Virus record (IMG/VR): IMGVR_UViG_3300008120_000134
Coordinates: 1 to 37,800 of that record
DNA from: a virus
DNA length: 37,800 bases
Direction: 5' to 3' (one strand)
Shown: piece by piece, positions 1-6,402 of the stretch
Layout: each line of letters starts with the position of its first letter
Position numbering within the stretch: the first letter of the stretch is position 1
Translations under genes and position numbers: made by a program
Notes under the pieces: model-generated
The model's database searches: none
The model's input: the letters and a program-made list of their open reading frames with translations, nothing else
Told to the model about the DNA's origin: nothing

Positions 1-514
1 AGAAGATGCAGTAGCACCAGAAGCAACCGTAGAAGACACAGCAGCAGTTGCTCCCGCAGAGGAAGCACCAGCTGTTGAAGAAGCTCCTGCAGATGCAGTA
101 GCAGACGCTTCTGCCGAAGTTCTAGAAAAAGCAGCCGACGTATCAGAAGTTATGGTTGATGAACCTGATTTTGCAAAGATGCTAGGCGATCTTAAAGGCT
201 TTTTCTCGGATACACTAAACAAGGCTTCAGAAGCAAATGCTGCTCAAGTTTCAGCTATTAAAGATACAGTTGAAACATTCAGCAAGAGCGTTGATGGCCG
301 AATTTCAGAATTGGCAGAACAACATGCAGCACTTTCAAAGGCTGTAGAAGATATCAAGAACACGATTGATGGCGTAGAAAAGCGTGTCGGAGCGGTAGAA
401 TCAGAGACCGCAGTTAAGAAGTCCTATGACCTTGGCGGGTCACAGGAAGTAACAATCAAGAAATCAAAATGGAACGGTTCTTTCCTCGGTTCCGTGAATG
501 AACTTTTAAAATAA
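1..514 (+). CDS. C-terminal part of a scaffold/capsid-maturation-type protein (5' partial)
   Basis: The reading frame is open from base 2, so the gene begins before the window; the first internal ATG at 152 is not its true start. The visible part opens with an Ala/Glu/Pro/Val-rich acidic stretch, then a helical region rich in Ala, Lys, Glu and Ser with heptad-like spacing (about bases 150-400), then a short basic tail. In siphophages the gene directly before the major capsid protein usually encodes the capsid maturation protease, the scaffold, or a fusion of both. An acidic linker and coiled-coil C-terminus fit the scaffold half of such a protein. No protease catalytic residues are visible here, so the protease part is inference. 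It ends 20 bases before the capsid gene. Confidence 0.6.
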   Translation, partial: EDAVAPEATVEDTAAVAPAEEAPAVEEAPADAVADASAEVLEKAADVSEVMVDEPDFAKMLGDLKGFFSDTLNKASEANAAQVSAIKDTVETFSKSVDGRISELAEQHAALSKAVEDIKNTIDGVEKRVGAVESETAVKKSYDLGGSQEVTIKKSKWNGSFLGSVNELLK

Positions 515-534
515 AAGGTAGGTGAAAATAAACA

Positions 535-1587
535 ATGAGCAATGAAATGTTAGAAAAAGCAGTTGCAGCAAATACAACAGTAACTGGAAACATGACAGGT
601 TCAGCCACAGCCACAACAGGTATTCACGTTGCAGCTGAGGGAGAAGGAGGACTTCTCAACCCTGAGCAGTCAGCACGTTTCCTCGATTACATGTTCGATG
701 CAACAGTAATTGGTAAAGTAGCTCGTACTGTTCGCATGCGAGCAGACACTACTGAGATTGATCGCATTGGTGTTGGTGAGAAGCTTATGGTTCTCGCTAC
801 AGAAGCAGACCAGACTGGTGGAAACGCCGCTGTTACCTTCTCCAAGATCTCTCTTACAACAAAGAAGCTTCGCTTGGACTGGGAGCTTTCAACAGAATCT
901 CTTGAAGACAATATCGAGGGTCCAGATCTAGAAGATCATATTGCCCGTATGATGGCAACACAGGCAGGTAACGACATTGAGGATGTACTCCTAAATGGAA
1001 ATACCTCGCTAACATCAGATAACCTTTATAAGGCATTTGATGGTGTAGTCAAGAAGGCAAAGACCTATGGTCACGTTGTAGACGCAGCAGGTGCTGGTAT
1101 CAGCCGTGCTCTCTTCAACTCAGCTCTTAAGGAGCTTCCACGTAAGTACAAGCAACGTCGTTCAGACCTTCGCTTCCTCGCTGGTTCCAATTTGATTCAG
1201 GACTTCCTGTACGCAAACAGCATTGGAACAAACAACACAATCCCACAAGATATCGCATCAAGCGTTATCCGTGGTGAGGGTGTACAGCCACTAGGTGGCC
1301 CAGCAGGATATGTCGCACCATTCGCATTCGGTATTCCGATTGTCGAAGTCCCACTTCTTCCAGAAGCACAGGATGGCGATTATTCAGGCGAGACTGGCAA
1401 CCACGGAGATGTCCACTTGACATTCCCAAATAACGTAGTTATTGGTATCAAGCGTGACGTAACTGTCTATCGCTTCTTCTGGCCAAAGAAGGATGCTATC
1501 GAGTACACAATGTATACTCGTGTTGGCGTTCAAATTGAGCAAGCAGACGCATGGGTTGTAGTTAAGAACGTTAAGGTCGCTTCCTAA
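535..1587 (+). CDS. Major capsid protein (HK97-fold type)
   Basis: This 350-residue protein is preceded by an AGGTAGGTG ribosome binding site 9-17 bases upstream of its ATG. An N-terminal helical/linker segment of about 35 residues is followed by a compact region of mixed sheet and helix, with phrases typical of HK97-fold capsid proteins: a sheet-helix spine around residues 75-140, a middle domain with YKQRRSDLRFLAG, and a C-terminal segment ending in a virion-like beta stretch. Length, position after a scaffold-like gene and before connectors, and the dedicated terminator just downstream all support the call. Its codon use leans to C- and G-ending codons (ctc, ttc, cgt) compared with the AT-rich neighbours, which fits a highly expressed gene. 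Confidence 0.85.
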   Translation: MSNEMLEKAVAANTTVTGNMTGSATATTGIHVAAEGEGGLLNPEQSARFLDYMFDATVIGKVARTVRMRADTTEIDRIGVGEKLMVLATEADQTGGNAAVTFSKISLTTKKLRLDWELSTESLEDNIEGPDLEDHIARMMATQAGNDIEDVLLNGNTSLTSDNLYKAFDGVVKKAKTYGHVVDAAGAGISRALFNSALKELPRKYKQRRSDLRFLAGSNLIQDFLYANSIGTNNTIPQDIASSVIRGEGVQPLGGPAGYVAPFAFGIPIVEVPLLPEAQDGDYSGETGNHGDVHLTFPNNVVIGIKRDVTVYRFFWPKKDAIEYTMYTRVGVQIEQADAWVVVKNVKVAS

Positions 1588-1605
1588 TTAGGAATTAGAT
1601 CTGCT

Positions 1606-1640
1606 GAAAGGCCCCCATTAATTTGGGGGCTTTTCCTTTT
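1606..1640 (+). terminator. Rho-independent terminator after the capsid gene
   Basis: GCCCCCA at 1611-1617 pairs with TGGGGGC at 1624-1630 around a 6-base loop. The stem extends outward through AAAG/CTTT pairs and is followed by TTTTCCTTTT. It lies 20-50 bases after the capsid stop and just before a new promoter. Confidence 0.85.
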
Positions 1641-1651
1641 AATGTACTAAT

Positions 1652-1659
1652 GCTATAAT
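1652..1659 (+). promoter_or_regulatory. Extended -10 promoter (TGC TATAAT) for the neck operon
   Basis: TATAAT at 1654-1659 starts one base inside TG(1651-1652)C(1653), giving an extended -10. No good -35 is visible at the right distance. It sits between the capsid terminator and the next gene (ATG 1686), with an AAAGGAGA ribosome binding site at 1673-1680. Confidence 0.6.
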
Positions 1660-1685
1660 TAAATGACCTACAAAAGGAGAAATTA

Positions 1686-2081
1686 ATGTCATTTGATACA
1701 TTGAAAGTTGCAGAGCTGAAGCAAATTGCCGAAGACTTTGCAGTAGATATTAAAGGATTGGGCGGTAAAAAAGAAATTGTAGCTGCTCTTGCAGAAGAAG
1801 GCGTGACCTGGGCTATTTATAAGAAAGCCAAGGGTATAGAGGAAGAAGAAAAAGAAATGAATGATACATTGCCAAAGGTGGAAACAAAAGTAGTTAATAA
1901 AGAAGATATGGTTCTTGTTAAGATGATCCGCCCTAATTTCAGTTATGAAACACGAGGACATCGTTTTACCAAGGAGCATCCATTTGTTGCTATGGACAAA
2001 GATACAGCCCAAGCAATTTTTGATAAGGAGGAAGGCTTCGTAATGGCAACTCCAGCAGAAGTGCAGGAGTTCTACAGCTAA
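1686..2081 (+). CDS. Small virion/neck-region protein with SAP/HeH-like N-terminus
   Basis: This 131-residue protein has two parts. Residues 1-45 (FDTLKVAELKQIAEDFAVDI ... GKKEIVAALAEEG) match the helix-extended-helix pattern of SAP/HeH/Rho-N domains, which often bind nucleic acid or act as small adaptors. After an acidic Lys/Glu linker, residues about 75-131 form a mixed region ending in FVMATPAEVQEFYS. Similar SAP-like small proteins lie between capsid and connector genes in other siphophages, but their role is not established. It starts with a good AAAGGAGA site and opens the neck operon behind its own promoter. The domain call rests on sequence pattern only. Confidence 0.55.
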   Translation: MSFDTLKVAELKQIAEDFAVDIKGLGGKKEIVAALAEEGVTWAIYKKAKGIEEEEKEMNDTLPKVETKVVNKEDMVLVKMIRPNFSYETRGHRFTKEHPFVAMDKDTAQAIFDKEEGFVMATPAEVQEFYS

Positions 2082-2090
2082 GCCAATTAA

Positions 2091-3086
2091 ATGGCAGAAA
2101 TATACACAAAGAGTTATTCAACTGCAAAAACAAAAGTTTTTTTTAGAAACAATATAGTTGATGCAGACGGTTCAGTAGCTTGCAATATTTATGATATTAC
2201 AAGCTATACAAACAAAACGGCAAATCAAATTTCTGGCGAACCAGACTATCCAAATGTTTCTACAATTAAACTAGAAAACGATATTGGAACATATGAGCTG
2301 CCAGTCCCATATGCAATAACCAGTAAGGATAAAAACCTAAGATTGGTTTGGACATATCAGGTAGGCGGAGTGCCAGTAAATCATACATCATATTTGCAAG
2401 TAGTTACTCCATATTGTGATATAGCAAATGCCATAGAAGATTTAGACTGGGGAACAGACCCGTCAGATCCAAACGCTAAATCTTATCATGAAATTCAAAT
2501 GGCAGAAAAATATGCCAGAGAAATTATAGAAGATTATACTGGTCAAGATTTTTTCTTATACGACGATAAAGAAGTTGTGTATGGGGTAGATTCTGATATC
2601 CTCGTACTGTCTTCAAAGATTAACCAAATTCATAAGCTATATGCTGATGATGTTTTGCTTGTGGATAACACAGCAAACCCACCAGTAAATAATTGGGGAT
2701 ATACTCCAATTGTATCTGAGAACGGATACGGCATAAGAATTGATAGAACAAACTTTTTAGATAATACTGTATATCTTGCAAACGGAATGGTTCCTCCAAC
2801 AATTAACGAATCATATTCTGGACAAGCATTTAGAAGAGGTGTTAGATACCGTGTCGAGGGCGAGTTCGGATGGGACAATGTCCCAGATGAGGTAGAGCAA
2901 GCTTGCATTCAGCTTATGGGTCATTACTTTGATAAGGACAGACATTGGAAGGATCAATATCTAAAGAAGGTGTCCTCATTTGACTGGAACTTTCAATACG
3001 GAGCTGAGATATCATCAGGTACAGGTTGTGCCTATGCAGATAAGCTGCTGGCAGACTATGTAATAACACAAATGGTTGTGATCTAA
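2091..3086 (+). CDS. Head-tail connector (adaptor) protein
   Basis: This 331-residue protein begins 9 bases after the previous stop with no clear Shine-Dalgarno, so it is probably translationally coupled. Residues 1-105 look like an all-beta domain. From about residue 110 (CDIANAIEDLDWG) to the end, the helical pattern AEKYAREIIEDYTGQDFF, then beta strands, then VEQACIQLMGHYF resembles the small head-tail adaptor family (HK97 gp6/SPP1 gp15 type), in which helices flank a short beta insertion. Position two genes after the capsid gene fits. The N-terminal extension is larger than in the minimal family. The exact family is inferred from pattern and gene order. Confidence 0.6.
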   Translation: MAEIYTKSYSTAKTKVFFRNNIVDADGSVACNIYDITSYTNKTANQISGEPDYPNVSTIKLENDIGTYELPVPYAITSKDKNLRLVWTYQVGGVPVNHTSYLQVVTPYCDIANAIEDLDWGTDPSDPNAKSYHEIQMAEKYAREIIEDYTGQDFFLYDDKEVVYGVDSDILVLSSKINQIHKLYADDVLLVDNTANPPVNNWGYTPIVSENGYGIRIDRTNFLDNTVYLANGMVPPTINESYSGQAFRRGVRYRVEGEFGWDNVPDEVEQACIQLMGHYFDKDRHWKDQYLKKVSSFDWNFQYGAEISSGTGCAYADKLLADYVITQMVVI

Positions 3087-3087
3087 A

Positions 3088-3516
3088 ATGTTTAGCGTAA
3101 TAGATGCAGTCCTTTCTATGAAGATTGACATTTATAAGCAAATAGATTCACAAAATGCAGATACTGGAGCAATAGTAAAAGAGTGGATTTATTACAAGAC
3201 TCTGCCTTGTCATGCAAAAGGAGTTATTAGTAATTCTTCTTCTACCCGCACAAATAGCATTCAGTCTTTTGGCACCAAGTATGAAAATCAAGAAATTTTG
3301 CAATTAAGAACTGTAGAGAAGTTGACCTTTAGGGAAAAGGTTACTAACGTAAGAGACTCAAAGGGTAATGTAATTTGGGTAGAGTTAAACTATCCAACTG
3401 AGACCCCCACCGTGTTTGAGGTGATTGGAAGCACACCAGTAACAGATGCATTTGGCGAAATAATTGCATATAACTCTGTACTGAAGAGATCGGAGAATCA
3501 GACAATTGGACTATAG
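3088..3516 (+). CDS. Head closure / neck protein (hypothetical)
   Basis: This 142-residue protein starts 1 base after the connector stop; an alternative start is ATG 3118 (MKIDIYKQI). The later start would place the protein directly at a beta-rich core with IDIYKQIDSQNADTGAIVKEW and a C-terminal TPVTDAFGEIIAYNSVLKR, resembling head-closure (stopper) proteins of the SPP1 gp16 / HK97 gp7 type, which are small beta barrels. Gene order (connector, then stopper, then tail completion) supports this. No catalytic motif is present. It overlaps the next gene by 11 bases. Confidence 0.5.
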   Translation: MFSVIDAVLSMKIDIYKQIDSQNADTGAIVKEWIYYKTLPCHAKGVISNSSSTRTNSIQSFGTKYENQEILQLRTVEKLTFREKVTNVRDSKGNVIWVELNYPTETPTVFEVIGSTPVTDAFGEIIAYNSVLKRSENQTIGL

Positions 3517-4285
3517 CGTTCCTTTGATTCAGGCATCAAGTGGGCTTAAGAACCTTATGGTCAAGTCCAGCGGCGGGGTATTAAAAGAAAGCCTAGTAGC
3601 ACAAGTATCAGCTTACATGTATTATAATGTTCAAGTTATAAGTAAACTGACTACAAATGTAGCATTTCAAAATAGATTTAATGAAGTTATATTTAATCAG
3701 ATTAATAAAGACTTTGCAGAGTATGTAGATTCTCAAGCCAGAATAAAGCCAAAATCATTACACCATGTATATGAATGGCGTCAGACTGGCGATCCTGGAT
3801 CAAGACTATTTAAATTAAATAAATTAGATTCTTTAGGACTTGGGTTTTCAATGACCTATGATTTTCTTCCATCTAAGTCTTTTGCATCAGCAGAAGGAAA
3901 TCGTAAACATGTATTTGTAAGTAAAGCGTCTGTGATGGAAGCTGGAATGCCTCTTAAAATTGCTCCACGCCATTCTAAGCGCCTTGTATTCGAAACTAAT
4001 GGTTATACAGTCTTTATGCCAGAAGGGGCCTCTGTGGTCGTTAAAAGGCCTGGAGGAACCAGCGTAAAAAATTCTTTCATGATGACATATTCTAAATTTT
4101 TTAGAACTAATTTAGTTAATGTTTCTATTAAGAGGTCAGGATTCCAGCAATTGTTTAATAGGTCAATGACTAGAGCTCTTAATTTACCATCTGAAATAAA
4201 GACAGTCAAATATTCATTTAATCCTAATACAATCTCTATTCAAGCAGATGCAGCATTATCTGCAGCATTCGGAGGAGCCCTATAG
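3506..4285 (+). CDS. Putative neck/tail protein (hypothetical structural)
   Basis: This 259-residue protein begins with TTG at 3506, 10 bases after a CGGAG ribosome binding site and inside the end of the previous gene. An N-terminal helical part (to about residue 90) is followed by beta-rich sequence with many Lys, Ser and Phe residues and a C-terminus ending in SAAFGGAL. No enzyme motif is visible. Its place between stopper-like and tail-terminator-like genes suggests a neck component or a minor tail protein; the longer length compared with classic HK97 gp10-type proteins leaves the assignment open. Confidence 0.4.
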   Translation: MDYSVPLIQASSGLKNLMVKSSGGVLKESLVAQVSAYMYYNVQVISKLTTNVAFQNRFNEVIFNQINKDFAEYVDSQARIKPKSLHHVYEWRQTGDPGSRLFKLNKLDSLGLGFSMTYDFLPSKSFASAEGNRKHVFVSKASVMEAGMPLKIAPRHSKRLVFETNGYTVFMPEGASVVVKRPGGTSVKNSFMMTYSKFFRTNLVNVSIKRSGFQQLFNRSMTRALNLPSEIKTVKYSFNPNTISIQADAALSAAFGGAL

Positions 4286-4800
4286 TGCCAGTTAATTATA
4301 AAATAGATGCAATGCTTGAACTTCGTAAATATGTTTGGGCTAAATTACAGGCGGCAGAAATATTTGATCCAGAAGATTACTATAGCGACAATATAGGAGA
4401 AACCCTAGTTCCGATATTCCCTGTTCAACAGCAGGCTGAAATGAGTCAATTCTTGAGCGGGAAGAAACATATAATCTATGACAAGATTGGGGTAGCTTAT
4501 GATACCCTATGGCTTATATGTAATGAGCAGATATTGTTCACAGTCTATTCAACAGATGTTTCAGAGATCAATGAGATTAAAAATTTTATGATAGATGAAT
4601 TTAGACGCATGGATGAATCGGCTGTTGATGTAAATCGTTCGTCTGGCTTTAATTCAGAGAAATTTAAATTCCACAGCATATATGTCTCAGATATGTCCCC
4701 AACAGAGCCCTCAGAGGAGCTACATGGCTTCTATTCGGCAGATATAATCATTGAGGCCAAATACTCTCGTATAACAAATAGCTCTGGTAGATACGTATAA
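4285..4800 (+). CDS. Putative tail terminator / tail completion protein
   Basis: This 171-residue protein starts with GTG overlapping the previous TAG by one base (TAGTG), with a GGAGGAG ribosome binding site at 4271-4277. It opens with a helix (DAMLELRKYVWAKLQAAEIF) and then alternates sheet and helix, with YDTLWLICNEQILFTVYSTD and a C-terminal HGFYSADIIIEAKYSRI. Small alpha/beta proteins immediately before the major tail protein are usually tail terminators (lambda gpU / HK97 gp10 type). The order supports this; sequence similarity to a named family cannot be judged by eye. Confidence 0.5.
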   Translation: MPVNYKIDAMLELRKYVWAKLQAAEIFDPEDYYSDNIGETLVPIFPVQQQAEMSQFLSGKKHIIYDKIGVAYDTLWLICNEQILFTVYSTDVSEINEIKNFMIDEFRRMDESAVDVNRSSGFNSEKFKFHSIYVSDMSPTEPSEELHGFYSADIIIEAKYSRITNSSGRYV

Positions 4801-4806
4801 TTAGGT

Positions 4807-4835
4807 TTGCCTTTTTACCCCCTATGGCCTAAAAT
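4807..4835 (+). promoter_or_regulatory. Candidate promoter for the major tail gene
   Basis: TTGCCT at 4807-4812 and TAAAAT at 4830-4835 are separated by 17 bases in the 108-base gap before the major tail protein. Both boxes deviate from consensus, so this is a moderate call. The transcript would carry a leader of about 65 bases. Confidence 0.35.
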
Positions 4836-4880
4836 TGGACATAGAGGAAAGAGGAAAGGGCCTAGCCAGCCTAACAATTT

Positions 4881-4894
4881 AATTTTTAAAAATT
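4881..4894. repeat. Perfect 14-base palindrome in the major-tail leader
   Basis: AATTTTTAAAAATT is self-complementary and sits directly before the AGGAGG ribosome binding site (4895-4900) of the major tail gene. It could be an operator or a leader RNA element. Such AT palindromes also arise by chance in AT-rich DNA. Confidence 0.35.
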
Positions 4895-4908
4895 AGGAGG
4901 TAGAAACA

Positions 4909-5628
4909 ATGGCATTTAACAATGCTAAAAACATTATCGTCGGTGCTGCCCCTGTGTACATTACGACAAAAGATTCAACTGATCCTACTTATGTAGCAGA
5001 TTACGAAAACCTTTTGGAAGCTGGCCACATCAGCTTCACACCACGTACAGCAGCAGCTACCGCTCTCGATGCAAGTGCTAAAGTCCGTAACGTAGGTTTT
5101 ACCAACAACGGTCTTCAGATTACTTACAACCCAACTTACGAAGATGTTACTGTAGATCAGCTTCTTGACGCAGCTAAGTTGTTCAAGTCTGCTATGCAGG
5201 TTATGATCATGACTGAAATGACTGAAGGAACACTACAGAACGTTCTTACTGTTTTCGGACAGGGAACAGACACTCTTACCAAGTCTGGTACAGAGTCAGG
5301 CGATCTTTATCCAACAAAGGGCGCAACTGGCGCACAGGATGCAGATTTGACTCTTGGATTCGAAGCAGGTGCTCTAGGTATTGCTCCGACTGAGCGTCAA
5401 CTTATTGCAGTTGGACAGGCTCCAACATTCGCAAAGTCAGGCTCTTCAGAAGTAAGCGCATCAACTGAGCGTGTATATTATGCTCGCCGTGTTCTCTCTG
5501 TTCAACAGACACAGTTCACATTGGCACGTAATACACCAACCACATTCCCAGTAACCTTCCGTCTCCTTCCAGATGCCCGCTATGCAGGTTCGGAATACGG
5601 TAAGATTATTGATCGAGTATTGGCTTAA
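4909..5628 (+). CDS. Major tail (tube) protein
   Basis: This 239-residue protein is preceded by an ideal AGGAGG site 8 bases before its ATG, and its gene uses C-ending preferred codons like the capsid gene, consistent with high expression. The sequence is beta-rich with a central helix (YEDVTVDQLLDAAKLFKSAM) and ends in a strand-rich segment (QFTLARNTPTTFPVTFRLLP) typical of tube proteins that form hexameric rings. A dedicated terminator follows, and the frameshifted tail chaperone pair and tape measure gene lie downstream, exactly the order found in siphophages. Confidence 0.8.
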   Translation: MAFNNAKNIIVGAAPVYITTKDSTDPTYVADYENLLEAGHISFTPRTAAATALDASAKVRNVGFTNNGLQITYNPTYEDVTVDQLLDAAKLFKSAMQVMIMTEMTEGTLQNVLTVFGQGTDTLTKSGTESGDLYPTKGATGAQDADLTLGFEAGALGIAPTERQLIAVGQAPTFAKSGSSEVSASTERVYYARRVLSVQQTQFTLARNTPTTFPVTFRLLPDARYAGSEYGKIIDRVLA

Positions 5629-5646
5629 TTTAATTTAGGCTATTAG

Positions 5647-5674
5647 CAAAACCCCCATTTTTATGGGGGTTTTG
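5647..5674 (+). terminator. Rho-independent terminator after the major tail gene
   Basis: A perfect 12-bp stem (CAAAACCCCCAT at 5647-5658 with ATGGGGGTTTTG at 5663-5674) closes a TTTT loop, and the 3' arm carries its own T run. The run of A on the 5' side means it may also terminate transcription on the opposite strand. Confidence 0.85.
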
Positions 5675-5677
5675 TGC

Positions 5678-5706
5678 TTGTATTAATAATATTGATTTGT
5701 TATAAT
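5678..5706 (+). promoter_or_regulatory. Promoter for tail chaperone and tape measure operon
   Basis: TTGTAT at 5678-5683 and TATAAT at 5701-5706 have a 17-base spacer, with TGT directly before the -10 (extended -10). The promoter begins four bases after the major tail terminator. Confidence 0.65.
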
Positions 5707-5732
5707 GTTTATAACTATCCAAGGAGGATAAA

Positions 5733-6065
5733 TTGGCAACTACAGTATACGACGTAGAAGAAATTAAATTACAAAATGGCGAAACAATCCAGTTGAAGCC
5801 ACTATCAATTAAGCAGCTGCGTAAATTTATGGCAGCAATGAATAAGGCTCAAGAAGCCACAACAGAAAATGAATCATTAAGCGTACTTATTGATGCATGT
5901 GCTATTGCTTTGGAAACACAACTACCAGAATTGGTAAAAGATCGTGATGCCTTGGAAGAGGCTCTTGATGTTCCAACAATTAACAGAATTCTTGAAGTAT
6001 GCGGAGGAATTAAACTCGACGACCCAAACCTAATAGCGGCGGCGGTTCTGGCTGGTCAGAACTAG
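5733..6065 (+). CDS. Tail assembly chaperone, short form (G-like)
   Basis: This 110-residue protein starts with TTG 5733, five bases after a strong AAGGAGG site (5721-5727). It is helical and acidic (EIKLQNGETIQLKPLSIKQL at residues 7-26). In lambda-like tails, protein G and its frameshifted GT form bind the tape measure and tube subunits during tail assembly. Position between major tail and tape measure, size, and the slippery site near the 3' end give the call. In zero frame it ends with NLIAAAVLAGQN. Confidence 0.8.
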   Translation: MATTVYDVEEIKLQNGETIQLKPLSIKQLRKFMAAMNKAQEATTENESLSVLIDACAIALETQLPELVKDRDALEEALDVPTINRILEVCGGIKLDDPNLIAAAVLAGQN

Positions 6066-6391
6066 ACCTTGCCGCATTAGTTAAGGAAGTTTTTCTTTTA
6101 GGATCTTGGATAAACTACCAAGACCTAGAAGAAAGCCTCTCTCTTCCAGAGCTTTTGCAAACGTTAGAAACGATGCAAAAGAAAGAGAGGGAAAACAAAA
6201 TATTCTTGGCATCTCTACAAGGAGTAGACCTAAGAGATGAGCAAGATCAAAAAGGTCCAACCTTCGATGATATCCGATTGAAGGCCATGGGGATAAATGC
6301 ATCAACGGATGATGTGGTTTCTCTTCAAGGGTCATTCGCCGCAGAAGCGGGATTCGGAATCAATGCAGGACTTGGATACTCTAAGGAGTAA
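5733..6391 (+). CDS. Tail assembly chaperone, -1 frameshift fusion (GT-like)
   Basis: The reading frame -1 to the short form is open from 6014 to the stop at 6391 and carries a clear protein sequence (SGWSELDLAALVKEVF, then GSWINYQDLEESLSL) that has no good start of its own. Slippage at the heptamer C CCA AAC (6023-6029) would join bases 5733-6029 to 6029-6391, giving about 219 residues with NPNSGGGSGWSELDL across the junction. The Gly/Ser-rich segment after the shift suits a linker between the G and T parts. An ATG at 6155 in this frame is internal and not needed. Fusion GT proteins recruit the tape measure in lambda-type tails. Confidence 0.85.
6023..6029 (+). promoter_or_regulatory. -1 ribosomal frameshift slippery heptamer (CCCAAAC)
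   Basis: In zero frame the bases read C CCA AAC, which is the canonical X XXY YYZ arrangement; both tRNAs can re-pair on CCC and AAA after slipping back one base. The zero-frame stop is at 6063-6065, about 35 bases downstream. Confidence 0.85.
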
Positions 6392-6402
6392 TAAGCATAT
6401 AA

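Noticed and set aside
6155-6391. Separate gene starting at ATG 6155
   Set aside because: The frame is open upstream to 6014 and continues meaningful sequence back to the slippery site, so the ATG is internal to the frameshift product.
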